A stretch of 64,000 nt of DNA from Thermococcus paralvinellae (GCF_000517445.1 NZ_CP006965.1:1712681-1776680), one strand, 5' to 3'. Shown: positions 42,161 through 51,014, counted from the first letter of the stretch. The notes: a model not told the origin generated them from the letters alone. Translations and numbers: made by a program.

Positions 42161-42413
42161 TTGGGCGTAAACACCCAGAATATTTTCCATTTCTTTGGTG
42201 ATAAACACTCCCACTTTCTATACTCATTCTAGTATATAAAATTATCTATGAACATTGTTCAAAAGTTCGAATAAAAAATAGTATAAACATACAGAGATAT
42301 GGCCTTCTACTTAAAAATACATGAACATATGATTAATTTACTACGTAAAGACTTTTTTCAGAATTTGTTAACGCCATATGTTTTCGTTATCGTCACTTGA
42401 TCTCCAAAAGTAA

Positions 42414-42441
42414 GTTCCAGTGGAAATAAAACTCTGGGAGG
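42414..42441 (+). repeat. Long ORB element, right of AT-rich region
   Basis: GTTCCAGTGGAAATAAAACT followed by CTGGGAGG. The dyad TTCCAGTGGAA plus a downstream G-string is the archaeal ORB signature. Inverted relative to the element at 42134-42160. Confidence 0.82.
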
Positions 42442-42457
42442 TCATTTCGATAGACAT

Positions 42458-42485
42458 CTTAAAAGACCTTTATTTCCAGTGGAAC
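42458..42485 (-). repeat. ORB-like element adjacent and inverted to the right ORB
   Basis: On the minus strand GTTCCACTGGAAATAAAG, then GTCTTTTAAG. The dyad and AAATAAA are kept but the G-string is weak, so it may be a mini-ORB. It faces the ORB at 42414-42441. Confidence 0.7.
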
Positions 42486-42801
42486 TTTTTGATGTTTACT
42501 GTCCATGGTTATTCACTGTTGGGTGTTTTAGATTTATGTCATAATGTCACTCACTTAGATTCGCAGCTTTCATAGAAACTTAAAAATAATAATGACTATA
42601 AGAGTTTCTTCATAGCATTAATTGGGTGGGTTCCATTTCCACTGGAAATTTTAGTGTATATTGGTTTATTTGTCAAAAATCAGCCTTACTTATCTTGTAT
42701 TTTTAATTTTGGATTATATGCAGCTTTTTTCCCGAAAAGAGAAAAATATATAACCCCTAGAATCAAACACTTACCAGCAATTATGCTTATGGGTGGTACT
42801 G

Positions 42802-43869
42802 ATGGCGAGAAAGAAAAAGGTTGAAATTCCTGAAGATGAAATAAAAGAACTTGATGAGTTTGAAGAGCTCTCAATTGATGCTGAAGTCACTGAAACATCA
42901 AAGAAAAAGAAGAAGGAAATCAAAACACTTGAAGATCTCCCGGGAGTTGGTCCAGCTACAGCTGAAAAGCTTAGAGAGGCAGGTTATGATAGCTTGGAGG
43001 CAATTGCTGTTGCATCTCCGATAGAGCTCAAGGAAATTGCTGGAATAAGTGAAGGTGCTGCCTTAAAGATAATCCAAGCTGCTAGAGAGGCAGCCAACAT
43101 TGGAACGTTCATAAGGGCTGATGAATACCTCCAGAGGAGGCAGACCATAGGCAGGATTTCCACTGGAAGCAAATCTCTTGATAAGCTCCTTGGTGGTGGG
43201 ATAGAAACACAGGCAATTACTGAGGTTTTCGGTGAGTTTGGTAGTGGAAAGACTCAAATAGCCCATACTTTAGCTGTCATGGTTCAACTTCCTCCAGAGG
43301 AAGGAGGTTTACACGGAAGCGTCATCTGGATTGATACTGAAAACACATTCAGACCGGAGAGAATAAGACAGATTGCTGAAAACAGAGGCTTAGACCCAGA
43401 TGAAGTTCTCAAGAACATCTATGTTGCAAGGGCTTACAATACAAATCACCAAATGCTCCTTGTTGAGAAAGCCGAGGAAATAATCAAGGAGAAGCTCAAC
43501 ACTGACAAGCCTGTTAAGCTTTTAGTCGTTGACTCTTTAACAAGTCACTTCCGTTCTGAATACGTTGGTAGAGGGGCTTTAGCAGAGAGACAGCAAAAGT
43601 TAGGAAAGCATTTGGCGGATTTACACCGTTTGGCAAACCTATATGACATTGCAATATTTGTTACAAACCAAGTTCAAGCAAGGCCAGATGCATTCTTTGG
43701 CGACCCAACGAGACCAATCGGTGGGCATATCTTGGCTCACTCGGCCACACTTAGAGTATACCTCAGAAAAGGCAAAGCTGGAAAGAGAATTGCAAGGCTC
43801 ATTGATTCACCACATCTACCAGAAGGAGAGGCAACCTTTAGAATCACGGACAAAGGTATTGAAGATTGA
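42802..43869 (+). CDS. radA: DNA repair and recombination protein RadA
   Basis: 355 aa from ATG 42802 (GGTGGT 4 nt upstream; in-frame GTG 42793 lies in that site). Archaeal Rad51/RecA homologue forming filaments on single-stranded DNA for strand exchange. It has a Lys-rich N-terminus, an N-terminal helix-hairpin-helix domain ('[19 protein letters not shown]', residues 43-61), a polymerisation motif region near '[13 protein letters not shown]', Walker A 'GEFGSGKT' (144-151) and Walker B 'LLVVDSLT'. The L2 region reads '[25 protein letters not shown]'. No intein, unlike some Pyrococcus RadA genes. Located on the far side of oriC from cdc6. Confidence 0.97.
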   Translation: MARKKKVEIPEDEIKELDEFEELSIDAEVTETSKKKKKEIKTLEDLPGVGPATAEKLREAGYDSLEAIAVASPIELKEIAGISEGAALKIIQAAREAANIGTFIRADEYLQRRQTIGRISTGSKSLDKLLGGGIETQAITEVFGEFGSGKTQIAHTLAVMVQLPPEEGGLHGSVIWIDTENTFRPERIRQIAENRGLDPDEVLKNIYVARAYNTNHQMLLVEKAEEIIKEKLNTDKPVKLLVVDSLTSHFRSEYVGRGALAERQQKLGKHLADLHRLANLYDIAIFVTNQVQARPDAFFGDPTRPIGGHILAHSATLRVYLRKGKAGKRIARLIDSPHLPEGEATFRITDKGIED

Positions 43870-43923
43870 TCTTTTCCCTTCTTAATCCTTTTAAACGGCA
43901 CAATTTATTCTTAGTTGATGAGC

Positions 43924-44685
43924 ATGAAAGTGGAAGCTAAAGTTGACCCATCTCATGAAGAGATGGTTGAAATTTTGGATAAAGCTCTTTCCACTGATGC
44001 AATCATCACTCTCTTTGCTTATTGTAGAGTGTTTTATGAGGGAAGAGCCAAGAGCGAGTTAGGTCCAGGAGATAGAGTCATTATAATCAAACCAGATGGT
44101 TCTTTTTTAATCCACCAGAAGAACAAGAGAGAGCCCGTTAACTGGCAGCCACCGGGAAGTGCTGTTAGCATTGTTCTTGAAGATGGAAAGATAATGCTGA
44201 GAAGTGTTAGAAGGAAGCCAAAAGAAACTCTTGAAGTTGAGCTCATTAAAACTTATCTTGTAAGTTATTTCCAAGCAGAGGATTATGAAGAGCTGGCATT
44301 GACTGGAAGTGAAGCAGAGATGGCTGATTTGATCTTTGAGAATCCTTCGTTAATCGAAGAGGGATTTAAACCGCTTTTTAAGGAAAAACCAATTAAACAT
44401 GGGATAGTTGACGTGCTTGGAAGAGACAAACATGGTAATTTGGTTGTTCTTGAGCTTAAGCGCAGAAGAGCAGATCTGCATGCAGTTAGTCAGCTTAAAA
44501 GATATGTTGATGCCCTAAGAGAAGAGCATAAAAATGTTCGTGGGATTTTGGTTGCTCCATCTATTACGGCAGGAGCTAAAAAATTACTTGAAAAAGAAGG
44601 GCTGGAATTTAAAAAGCTAAACCCTCCAAAGCGTGAAAAGAAGAAAAAAGGCAAGCAAAAAACTCTTGATTTCCTTAGCCCATAA
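43924..44685 (+). CDS. nucS: Endonuclease NucS/EndoMS
   Basis: 253 aa from ATG 43924; GTTGAT lies 4 nt upstream, and the TTG 43915/ATG 43918 alternatives overlap it. NucS is a PCNA-associated endonuclease that cuts mismatched double-stranded DNA and branched substrates. It has an N-terminal dimerisation/DNA-binding domain and a C-terminal RecB-like nuclease with 'HGIVDVLGRDKHGNLVVLELKRRRADLHAVSQLKRY' (D, E-x-K and Q catalytic residues). The tail is basic and ends in a PCNA-interacting 'QKTLDFL'. Its place beside radA and the polymerase genes fits a replication/repair role. Confidence 0.95.
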   Translation: MKVEAKVDPSHEEMVEILDKALSTDAIITLFAYCRVFYEGRAKSELGPGDRVIIIKPDGSFLIHQKNKREPVNWQPPGSAVSIVLEDGKIMLRSVRRKPKETLEVELIKTYLVSYFQAEDYEELALTGSEAEMADLIFENPSLIEEGFKPLFKEKPIKHGIVDVLGRDKHGNLVVLELKRRRADLHAVSQLKRYVDALREEHKNVRGILVAPSITAGAKKLLEKEGLEFKKLNPPKREKKKKGKQKTLDFLSP

Positions 44686-45055
44686 CCATTTCGTGAGGAA
44701 GCATTTCTCTGACTTTTGCTTTGACTAAATCTCCTTCCCTTCTAATTTCAATGACTTTTCCAAGCCCTATCAAGCGAAGCTGAACTCTGCACACCATTTG
44801 CTCCCTTTCATCACTTTCTTCCCACAAAATCCTCTGTTCCATCTTTTCCATCCTTAATATCTTGGCTATTATTCCCTCAGTTCCCTTTGTTATGTCTTGC
44901 AGGGTTTCGTATGTTAGGAATACTTTATCACCTTCTCTAAGATGTTCAAGAACGAATACATTGCTCGCACTCCTAAATTCCAATGTGCGGTATGGATTTC
45001 TCAATAACTGATCAAGGGTTCGTCTTGTAATTCCTGTCAAAATTAGAACCTCCAT
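44675..45055 (-). CDS. Small conserved-looking protein, function unknown
   Basis: 126 aa from ATG 45055; GGTGAT lies 5-6 nt upstream, so the longer frame from 45151, overlapping the PAC2 gene, is not used. Opens 'MEVLILTGITRRTLDQLLRNPYRTLEFRSASNVFVLEHLREGDKVFLTYE', then beta-rich 'GTEGIIAKILRME...LIGLGKVIEIRREGDLVKAKVREMLPHE'. The second half resembles an OB- or PUA-like beta-barrel, but I do not assign a family. Directly downstream of the PAC2 gene (10 bp) and converging with nucS, overlapping it by 11 bp. Confidence 0.68.
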   Translation of the reverse strand: MEVLILTGITRRTLDQLLRNPYRTLEFRSASNVFVLEHLREGDKVFLTYETLQDITKGTEGIIAKILRMEKMEQRILWEESDEREQMVCRVQLRLIGLGKVIEIRREGDLVKAKVREMLPHEMVMG

Positions 45056-45065
45056 AGGCATCACC

Positions 45066-45788
45066 TCACAAGTAGATGCTCTCATATTGCTTCTCTGCTT
45101 TCTTTCTTGCCATTTCCATCTGTTCGTGCATCTTCCTAAGCTGCTCTTCAATCATCTCTGCTTCCTTTATGAGCGGCTCTGTGGATATTTCAATTGGTGT
45201 GAGCTTCTTGATAACTTCAATTACATTTGCTGCTGCTCTTGGATCGGGTCTGTCCCCAAAAGTCTCACCCAGTAAAACATATCCGTTAATCTTCTCTTTT
45301 GAGGCCTCCCATAAGAGCTTCCCGCTCATGCCCATTATTGAGCCATATTGAAGTATTTTAACTCCTAAATCTTCAAGCTCTTTGTTGAGCCCTTCATTTG
45401 CCCCAACGCCCCACACTTCCATCTGTTCCTTGAAAAAGCCAATTCCCATTCCACCAATGGAAATGAGTTTTTGAGCATTTGTCTCTTTTAGATAACTGAC
45501 AATCTCCTTTGCAATCTCATTAACTAGGGTTGGTGGGACGTAGATGTCAGCAATGGCTATGATAATGTTATCTTTTCCATAAAATCTCAAAGGTGGGTTG
45601 GGTTTTCCTTCGAGGATCAAGCTCATTGGCGGTATGAATGGACTTTCGATATAGCCAATCATATCCATGTTTAGCTCTTTTGCCAAGAAGTTAGCGGCAA
45701 TGTGTCCAACAAGCCCAATTCCTGGGTAACCTTCGATGAAAATTGGATTTTCTATCTTTGGGAGAACTAACCTCACTGGCTTTTCCAT
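45066..45788 (-). CDS. PAC2-family protein, proteasome assembly chaperone homologue (PbaB-like)
   Basis: 240 aa. 'PIFIEGYPGIGLVGHIAANFLAKELNM' and 'LISIGGMGIGF....V.GVGANEGLNKELEDLGVKILQYGSIMGMSGKLLWEA' are PAC2 domain signatures. A C-terminal helix of ~45 residues rich in Glu/Lys/Met forms a likely coiled coil. Archaeal homologues PbaA and PbaB are related to eukaryotic proteasome assembly chaperones, and PbaB also has a general chaperone-like activity. The start follows a GAGGTGAG site. It forms a two-gene unit with the small protein downstream. Confidence 0.85.
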   Translation of the reverse strand: MEKPVRLVLPKIENPIFIEGYPGIGLVGHIAANFLAKELNMDMIGYIESPFIPPMSLILEGKPNPPLRFYGKDNIIIAIADIYVPPTLVNEIAKEIVSYLKETNAQKLISIGGMGIGFFKEQMEVWGVGANEGLNKELEDLGVKILQYGSIMGMSGKLLWEASKEKINGYVLLGETFGDRPDPRAAANVIEVIKKLTPIEISTEPLIKEAEMIEEQLRKMHEQMEMARKKAEKQYESIYL

Positions 45789-45906
45789 CTTCTCACCTCA
45801 AAGCTTAGTTTAGCTTTTGAAGGTAATTAAGTTTTTGCCACTATCTTGTAAATGTTAAAGTTAAAGCTTAAATAATTTTAAATCGAATATTTACAAGGTG
45901 ATGTCC

Positions 45907-46680
45907 ATGCCAAAGATTGGAATTATTGGTGGTTCTGGTGTTTATGGTGTCTTTGAACCAAAAGAGACGATAAAGGTTCACACACCTTATGGAAGACCAT
46001 CAGCACCCGTGGAAATAGGAGAAGTTGAAGGCGTTGAAGTAGCTTTCATCCCGAGACACGGCAAAAACCATGAGTTTCCACCACATGAAGTGCCATATAG
46101 GGCGAACATCTGGGCTCTTCATGAGCTTGGTGTCGAGAGAGTCATAGGGATCACAGCCGTTGGCTCCCTCAGAGAGGAGTATAAACCCGGAGACATTGTA
46201 ATTACCGACCAGTTCATTGACTTCACAAAGAAAAGGGAATACACCTTCTACAACGGTCCGAGAGTTGCTCACATAAGTATGGCTGACCCATTCTGTCCAG
46301 AAATGAGAAAGATATTCTATGAAACTGCCAAAGAGCTGAACTTTGAAGTTCATGAGAAGGGAACCTATGTCTGTATTGAAGGGCCAAGATTCTCAACAAG
46401 GGCTGAATCCGCAATGTTTAGGCAGTTTGCCCACATAATTGGGATGACTCTCGTTCCCGAGGTAGTTTTAGCAAGGGAGCTCGGAATGTGCTATGTTAAT
46501 ATCGCAACAATTACGGACTATGATGTCTGGGCTGACAAGCCAGTTGATGCTCAGGAAGTGCTTAGAGTTATGAAGGAAAACAACTATAAAGTGCAGGAAA
46601 TCCTTAAGAAGGGCATTCCAAGGATCCCTGAGGAAAGAAAGTGTGGCTGTGCCGATGTTTTAAAGAATGCTTTTGTTTGA
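45907..46680 (+). CDS. mtnP: S-methyl-5'-thioadenosine phosphorylase
   Basis: 257 aa from ATG 45907 (GGTGAT 4 nt upstream; ATG 45901 overlaps it). Cleaves methylthioadenosine with phosphate to adenine and methylthioribose-1-phosphate. Family blocks: '[12 protein letters not shown]', '[23 protein letters not shown]', '[25 protein letters not shown]', '[17 protein letters not shown]' and '[25 protein letters not shown]'. The C-terminal CGC is the CxC disulfide motif known from the 257-aa Pyrococcus furiosus enzyme. The next gene encodes a deaminase acting on the same class of substrate. Confidence 0.95.
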   Translation: MPKIGIIGGSGVYGVFEPKETIKVHTPYGRPSAPVEIGEVEGVEVAFIPRHGKNHEFPPHEVPYRANIWALHELGVERVIGITAVGSLREEYKPGDIVITDQFIDFTKKREYTFYNGPRVAHISMADPFCPEMRKIFYETAKELNFEVHEKGTYVCIEGPRFSTRAESAMFRQFAHIIGMTLVPEVVLARELGMCYVNIATITDYDVWADKPVDAQEVLRVMKENNYKVQEILKKGIPRIPEERKCGCADVLKNAFV

Positions 46681-46699
46681 CTTCTTTTCTCTTTCCTTA
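46681..46699 (+). terminator. Pyrimidine-rich terminator after mtnP
   Basis: CTTCTTTTCTCTTTCCTTA starts right after the TGA stop of mtnP and precedes the promoter region of the deaminase gene. Confidence 0.4.
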
Positions 46700-46760
46700 C
46701 TGGCAAAAGGCTTATAATTTCCCTTTCTTAGACCCTGTTTAAAAAGGAAAAGGTGATACT

Positions 46761-48038
46761 ATGGGGATACTAATCAAAAATGGCTATGTGGTTTATGGTG
46801 AGAACCTTGAAGTCTTAAAAGCCGATATTTACATTGAGGACAACAAAATAACTAAAATCGGTAAAAATCTCAACATTTCAGCAGATTATGTAATAGATGC
46901 AAAAGGAAAAGTGGTTTCCCCCGGGTTCATAAATCTGCACACTCATTCCCCAATGGGACTCTTCAGAGGGTTAGCTGATGATCTGCCCCTCATGGACTGG
47001 CTTAAAAATCATATATGGCCTAAAGAAGCAAAGCTTACTAGAGAGATCACTAAAGTGGGAGCATATCTTGGAGCATTAGAAATGATTAAAACAGGGACTA
47101 CGGCGTTTTTGGATATGTATTTTTACATGGATGCCGTTGCAGAAGTTGTTCTTGAATCTGGACTTAGAGGATATCTCAGCTATGGAATGATTGATTTAGG
47201 TGAGCCTGACAAGACAGAAAAAGAGATTAAAGTGGCTTTAGAAACAATGGAGTTCATTGAAAAGCTGAACTCTGAGAGAGTTCAGCTTGTATTTGGTCCG
47301 CATGCACCTTACACTTGCTCAATAGCTCTTCTCAAGAAGGTTAGAGAGCTTGCTAATGAACACAAAAAGCTCATAACAATTCATGTAGCTGAGACAATGA
47401 CTGAAATAGGTCAGATAGCTGAACGTTATGGAAAGAGCCCTGTTGTTCTGCTCGATGATATTGGCTTCCTAGCTGATGACGTTATAATAGCTCACGGCGT
47501 ATGGCTTGACAGTAGAGATATACACATTTTGGCAAGATATCGCGTGAGCATCGCCCACAATCCAGCTTCAAACATGAAACTTGCGAGTGGTGTTATGCCC
47601 ATTGAGAGACTTTTGAATGCTGGAGTAAACATAGGTCTCGGTACTGATGGAAGTGCAAGCAACAACAACTTGGACATGCTTGAGGAGATGAAAATCGCCG
47701 CATTGCTTCACAAAGTTCATAACTTGGATCCAACAGTTGCAGATGCAAAGACAATATTTAAAATGGCAACCCAGAATGGTGCAAAAGCTTTGCACTTGAA
47801 TGCTGGTGTGATAAAAGAAGGTGCTTTGGCTGATTTGGTGATTATAGACTTTAACCAGCCTCACTTGAGACCAATTAACAACGTTATAAGCCACCTTGTT
47901 TACTCGGCAAACGGCAACGATGTGGAAACAACGATAGTTGATGGAAAGATTTTGATGCTCGATAGAGAAGTTCTCACATTGGATGAGGAGAAAATTTTGA
48001 AAAAAGCTGAAGAGGTTGTGGAAAAGCTTGCGGGGTGA
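46761..48038 (+). CDS. mtaD: 5-methylthioadenosine/S-adenosylhomocysteine deaminase (amidohydrolase)
   Basis: 425 aa, amidohydrolase superfamily. It deaminates MTA, SAH and related 5'-substituted adenosines to inosine forms. Metal ligands are visible in 'GFINLHTHSPMGLFRGLADDLPLMDWL' (H-x-H), 'ITIHVAETMTEIGQI', 'IIAHGVWLD' and 'LGTDGSASNNNLDMLEEMK' (catalytic Asp), with the C-terminal strand 'GALADLVIIDFNQPHLRP'. The start is 3 nt after GGTGAT. Lies 80 bp after MTA phosphorylase, pointing to one purine/methylthio salvage module. Confidence 0.9.
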   Translation: MGILIKNGYVVYGENLEVLKADIYIEDNKITKIGKNLNISADYVIDAKGKVVSPGFINLHTHSPMGLFRGLADDLPLMDWLKNHIWPKEAKLTREITKVGAYLGALEMIKTGTTAFLDMYFYMDAVAEVVLESGLRGYLSYGMIDLGEPDKTEKEIKVALETMEFIEKLNSERVQLVFGPHAPYTCSIALLKKVRELANEHKKLITIHVAETMTEIGQIAERYGKSPVVLLDDIGFLADDVIIAHGVWLDSRDIHILARYRVSIAHNPASNMKLASGVMPIERLLNAGVNIGLGTDGSASNNNLDMLEEMKIAALLHKVHNLDPTVADAKTIFKMATQNGAKALHLNAGVIKEGALADLVIIDFNQPHLRPINNVISHLVYSANGNDVETTIVDGKILMLDREVLTLDEEKILKKAEEVVEKLAG

Positions 48039-48042
48039 AGTT

Positions 48043-48612
48043 ATGGAACTCCGCTTTGGAAATTTAATTTTTAAGATTGCTCAGGGGGATATAACCCGTT
48101 TTAAAGCGGAAGCCATTGTAAATGCCGCCAACAAGTATTTGGAGCACGGTGGTGGAGTTGCTTATGCGATAGCAAAAGCTGCTTCTGGAAACGTTCGGGA
48201 GTATATAAGGATAAGCAAGGAAGCTATGATGGAGCAGATTGGAAGGGACTGGATTGAACATGGTGAAGTCGTTGTAACTCCAGCTTTAAGGTTGGAGCAG
48301 TATGGGATTAAATATGTCATCCACACAGTTGGTCCTTACTGCGGCGGCAGATGGGATGAGGATAAGAAGGAGAAGCTCAAGAAAGCCATTCTTGGAGCTT
48401 TGAGAAAAGCTGATGAGCTAAAAGTTAGAAGCATAGCTTTTCCAGCCATAAGTGCTGGAATCTATGGCTGTCCTTTTGAGGAAGTTGTGAGAACGTTCCT
48501 TGAAACAGTTGAAGAGTTTTCAAGGGGAACAGAGAACGTGAGGGAAGTCTATTTGGTGCTTTATTCAAGGACGGATTATGAGAGGGCTTTGGAGGTGCTG
48601 GAAGAAAATTAA
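48043..48612 (+). CDS. Macrodomain protein (ADP-ribose-binding)
   Basis: 189 aa from ATG 48043 (GGTGAA 3 nt upstream), 4 bp after the deaminase stop. Macrodomains bind ADP-ribose and often hydrolyse ADP-ribose-1''-phosphate or remove ADP-ribose from proteins. Key loops: 'QGDITRFKAEAIVNAANKYLEHGGGVAYAIAKAAS' (Asn and the GGG loop) and 'SIAFPAISAGIYGCPFEEV'. Probably co-transcribed with the deaminase gene. The nucleotide-repair gene that follows suggests a shared theme of metabolite clean-up. Confidence 0.92.
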   Translation: MELRFGNLIFKIAQGDITRFKAEAIVNAANKYLEHGGGVAYAIAKAASGNVREYIRISKEAMMEQIGRDWIEHGEVVVTPALRLEQYGIKYVIHTVGPYCGGRWDEDKKEKLKKAILGALRKADELKVRSIAFPAISAGIYGCPFEEVVRTFLETVEEFSRGTENVREVYLVLYSRTDYERALEVLEEN

Positions 48613-48661
48613 AGAGAAAAGCCCTTAACTCTCTTTTCCCAATTTTCTCATGGTGATGCTT

Positions 48662-50104
48662 ATGAAAATTGAAGATGTCTACATTTGGGATATCAACGCT
48701 AAGTGGCTTGGCATCTCACCATTTCAGCTCATGGAAAATGCGGGGGCTGGAGTGGCAAGAGCAATAGAAGAAAATTTCGGAAAAGGACTTAAAGTGGCAA
48801 TATTCTGTGGAACTGGAAACAATGGTGGGGATGGCTTTGTTGTTGCTAGGCATCTTAGCTTTGAGAATGATGTAACTGTTTTTTTGGTTGGTGATGAAAT
48901 AAAAATCAGAAGTGAGGAAGCTAGGCACAACTGGGAATTACTAAAGAAGCTTGACTTTGTAAAAATTAAAATCCTTAAGGACTCAAGCCAGATAAAGGTC
49001 CTCAATCTTGAAGGTTATGATGTTATTGTTGATGCCCTTCTCGGTGCTGGAACTAAGGGAGAGCCGAGGGAGCCTATACGCTCAGCGATTGAAAAAATCA
49101 ATGAATATTCTGGAAAAGCTAAGATTGTGAGTGTTGACCTGCCAAGTGGCTATCCTTCAAAAGTTCAAGTCAAATGTGACTTTGCCGTAACTTTCCAGTG
49201 GGACAAAGAAGAGTTTGAAGGTTTTGAAAGAATTGTTGCCAAAATTGGTTATCCAAAGGAGCTTTACCACTTAGTCGGCCCGGGAGATGCAAAGTTTGCC
49301 CTGAAAAAGAAGGGAGAACATAAAGGACAGAACGGAAGGCTTTTGATAATTGGGGGAAGTGAGGATTACTTTGGCGCTCCCTACTTAGCGGCAAAAGCTG
49401 CCAGTTATATCGTTGATTTAGTATATTTGGTGATGCCAGAATACTCAGCGAAGCGCATAACTGACCCAGACATGATTTTGAGACCCGTTGAAGGAAAGAA
49501 CTTCACAAGAGAACATCTTGAAGAAGTTTTGGCCTTGGTAGAGAAAGTCGATGCAGTCATCATAGGCCCGGGTATTGGACTCAAGGATGAAACCAAGGAG
49601 TTTGTTAGAGAATTTGTAAAGCGCTGTGAAAAGCCTTTAGTTATAGATGCTGACGGATTAAAAGCCATAGCTGAAGATTTAAGCGTCCTCAATGGTAAAA
49701 CATTCGTCTTAACACCACATGCTGGGGAATTCAAAACGCTCTTTGGAGGGAAGCCAGAAGGCTCTCTGCAGGAGAAAGCTGAGCTTGTCATAGAGAAAGC
49801 AAAAGAAATTGGTGGGGTAATTCTCCTTAAAGGGGTTTACGACATCATCAGCGATGGAAAAGTCTGGAAATATAATAAAACGGGAAACAAGGGAATGACG
49901 ACTGGAGGAACCGGTGACGTTTTAGCCGGTATTGTTGGAGCGTTGTTAGCTCTTGGAAATTCTTCCCTTGGGGCAGCTTCAGTTGGGGCTTTCCTCAATG
50001 GATTGGCTGGGGATTGGGTAAAAGAAGAAAAAGGTGAAAACTATACAGCCCTAGAAGTTGCGAGAAAAGTTCCTTATGTTGTTAAATGGGTTTTGGAGTT
50101 TTAG
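48662..50104 (+). CDS. nnr: Bifunctional NAD(P)H-hydrate epimerase / ADP-dependent NAD(P)HX dehydratase
   Basis: 480 aa from ATG 48662 (GGTGAT 4 nt upstream). The N-terminal YjeF_N domain (about 1-210; 'LMENAGAGVARAI', 'IFCGTGNNGGDGFVVARHL', 'DALLGAGTKGEPREP', 'VSVDLPSGYP') epimerises damaged NAD(P)HX. The C-terminal ribokinase-like domain ('VIIGPGIGLKDETKEFV', 'VIDADGLKAI', 'LTPHAGEFKTLFGG', 'KGMTTGGTGDVLAGIVGALLA') dehydrates it using ADP. Hydration of NAD(P)H is rapid at high temperature, so this repair matters in hyperthermophiles. Confidence 0.95.
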   Translation: MKIEDVYIWDINAKWLGISPFQLMENAGAGVARAIEENFGKGLKVAIFCGTGNNGGDGFVVARHLSFENDVTVFLVGDEIKIRSEEARHNWELLKKLDFVKIKILKDSSQIKVLNLEGYDVIVDALLGAGTKGEPREPIRSAIEKINEYSGKAKIVSVDLPSGYPSKVQVKCDFAVTFQWDKEEFEGFERIVAKIGYPKELYHLVGPGDAKFALKKKGEHKGQNGRLLIIGGSEDYFGAPYLAAKAASYIVDLVYLVMPEYSAKRITDPDMILRPVEGKNFTREHLEEVLALVEKVDAVIIGPGIGLKDETKEFVREFVKRCEKPLVIDADGLKAIAEDLSVLNGKTFVLTPHAGEFKTLFGGKPEGSLQEKAELVIEKAKEIGGVILLKGVYDIISDGKVWKYNKTGNKGMTTGGTGDVLAGIVGALLALGNSSLGAASVGAFLNGLAGDWVKEEKGENYTALEVARKVPYVVKWVLEF

Positions 50105-50116
50105 CATATTCAAAAT

Positions 50117-50674
50117 TTAAAACTCTAGCAGTTTCTTCATTTTTTCTGCTTTTTCACAGAGTTCACATGATTGAAGAAACACAAGCAAATTTAACAGATG
50201 AAAAAGTTCAACTTCTTTTAAATCTAAATCTGCTTGGGAAATTTTTTGAAGAATTGGCCTAGAGTTGTCTTCTATTTCTTTTAAGATTTCCTCTACTAAT
50301 CTGACGAATTGTTCTTCATTATTTATCTTAATCCCAGATTTTTTAAGGATCTCCATTAGCCTAGATGCCTCTATCCTAAGATATTGCCTTCTGAATTCCT
50401 CTATGCCTTCATCAGGTTCAACTTTGAGAAGAAACAATCTTGCTGTTCTAGCATATATTTTTTCATTTCCTTCATGTCCAATTTCCTCAACAAATCCCGC
50501 CTTTTCGAGAGCTTTAACATGCCTATACACTGTGGAGCGATCTTTCTTTAGGAATGTACTTAGTTCAGTGATGCTCATGGGATGCATTCTGAGTAGCTCA
50601 AGTATTTTGAACCTTGTGGGCTCTGCAAGAATTTTCATTTTATCTAGTTCAGTTATTATAATAACTTCTCTCAT
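50117..50674 (-). CDS. ArsR-like winged-helix transcriptional regulator
   Basis: 185 aa from ATG 50674, with GTGATAAC just upstream; the GTG at 50683 overlaps that site. HTH 'KMKILAEPTRFKILELLRMHPMSITELSTFLKKDRSTVYRHVKALEKAGFVEEI' at about residues 13-65, then a helical C-terminal region with two Cys ('SCELCEKAEKM') near the end. It lies directly after DUF211 and close to a second, similar regulator at 51015-51593. Targets unknown. Confidence 0.83.
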   Translation of the reverse strand: MREVIIITELDKMKILAEPTRFKILELLRMHPMSITELSTFLKKDRSTVYRHVKALEKAGFVEEIGHEGNEKIYARTARLFLLKVEPDEGIEEFRRQYLRIEASRLMEILKKSGIKINNEEQFVRLVEEILKEIEDNSRPILQKISQADLDLKEVELFHLLNLLVFLQSCELCEKAEKMKKLLEF

Positions 50675-50682
50675 TGTTATCA

Positions 50683-50988
50683 CTAGAATTCATCTAATTT
50701 GTCTTGTGGGGTTTCGCTCTCCTCAATTATTCTTTTTCCAGCCGCAACCATGTCAATGCTGTGCACGACACCGCCAAACTCTTCGATGGTTCTGACGATC
50801 TCATCGTAGTCTAAGTTATCACCAACTATTGTTATTTTTATATTCTCTGTTTCTTTATCGATTTCCACAAGTGTAATGTTAACTCCCTCAACACCACGGA
50901 TTTCGCTCAATCCTAGAGCCAGTTCAGTTACCATGGGCTGATGTGGTTTAAGAACATCCAGCACAAGCAGTCTGATACCTCTTGCCAT
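50683..50988 (-). CDS. DUF211-family protein
   Basis: 101 aa matching the short archaeal DUF211 family throughout ('GIRLLVLDVLKPHQPMVTELALGLSEIRGVEGVNITLVEIDKETENIKITIVGDNLDYDEIVRTIEEFGGVVHSIDMVAAGKRI'). The fold is ferredoxin-like, as in ACT/RAM sensors; known structures are oligomeric but the function is not established. It is flanked on both sides by ArsR-like regulators on the same strand, suggesting it acts in their circuit. Confidence 0.9.
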   Translation of the reverse strand: MARGIRLLVLDVLKPHQPMVTELALGLSEIRGVEGVNITLVEIDKETENIKITIVGDNLDYDEIVRTIEEFGGVVHSIDMVAAGKRIIEESETPQDKLDEF

Positions 50989-51014
50989 TTTCTCTCCCCT
51001 TTGCCCTTTGGAGT

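Larger units (their letters stand above)
41880..42801. other. Probable chromosomal replication origin (oriC)
   Basis: 922 bp between the hypothetical gene and radA without a supported gene. ORB-like elements: TTCCACAGGAAAC at 41927-41939; long ORBs at 42134-42160 (minus), 42414-42441 (plus) and 42458-42485 (minus); TTCCACTGGAA at 42637-42647. The two long ORBs at 42134-42160 and 42414-42441 point away from each other and flank about 250 bp of AT-rich DNA, a good duplex-unwinding candidate. TGAACA/TGTTCA hexamers form a second repeat class here. Location beside cdc6 and radA matches known Pyrococcus origins. Confidence 0.85.

Noticed and set aside
42802-43869. Intein in RadA
   Set aside because: Several Thermococcales RadA genes carry one, but here the reading frame is a normal 355 codons with uninterrupted Walker and L2 regions.
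43985-44000. TTTCCACTG in nucS as another ORB
   Set aside because: Only half of the dyad is present, and the downstream sequence does not match.
45056-45151. Extension of the small gene at 44675 to 45151
   Set aside because: It overlaps the PAC2 coding region in a basic, low-quality frame; the GGTGAT before ATG 45055 decides the start.
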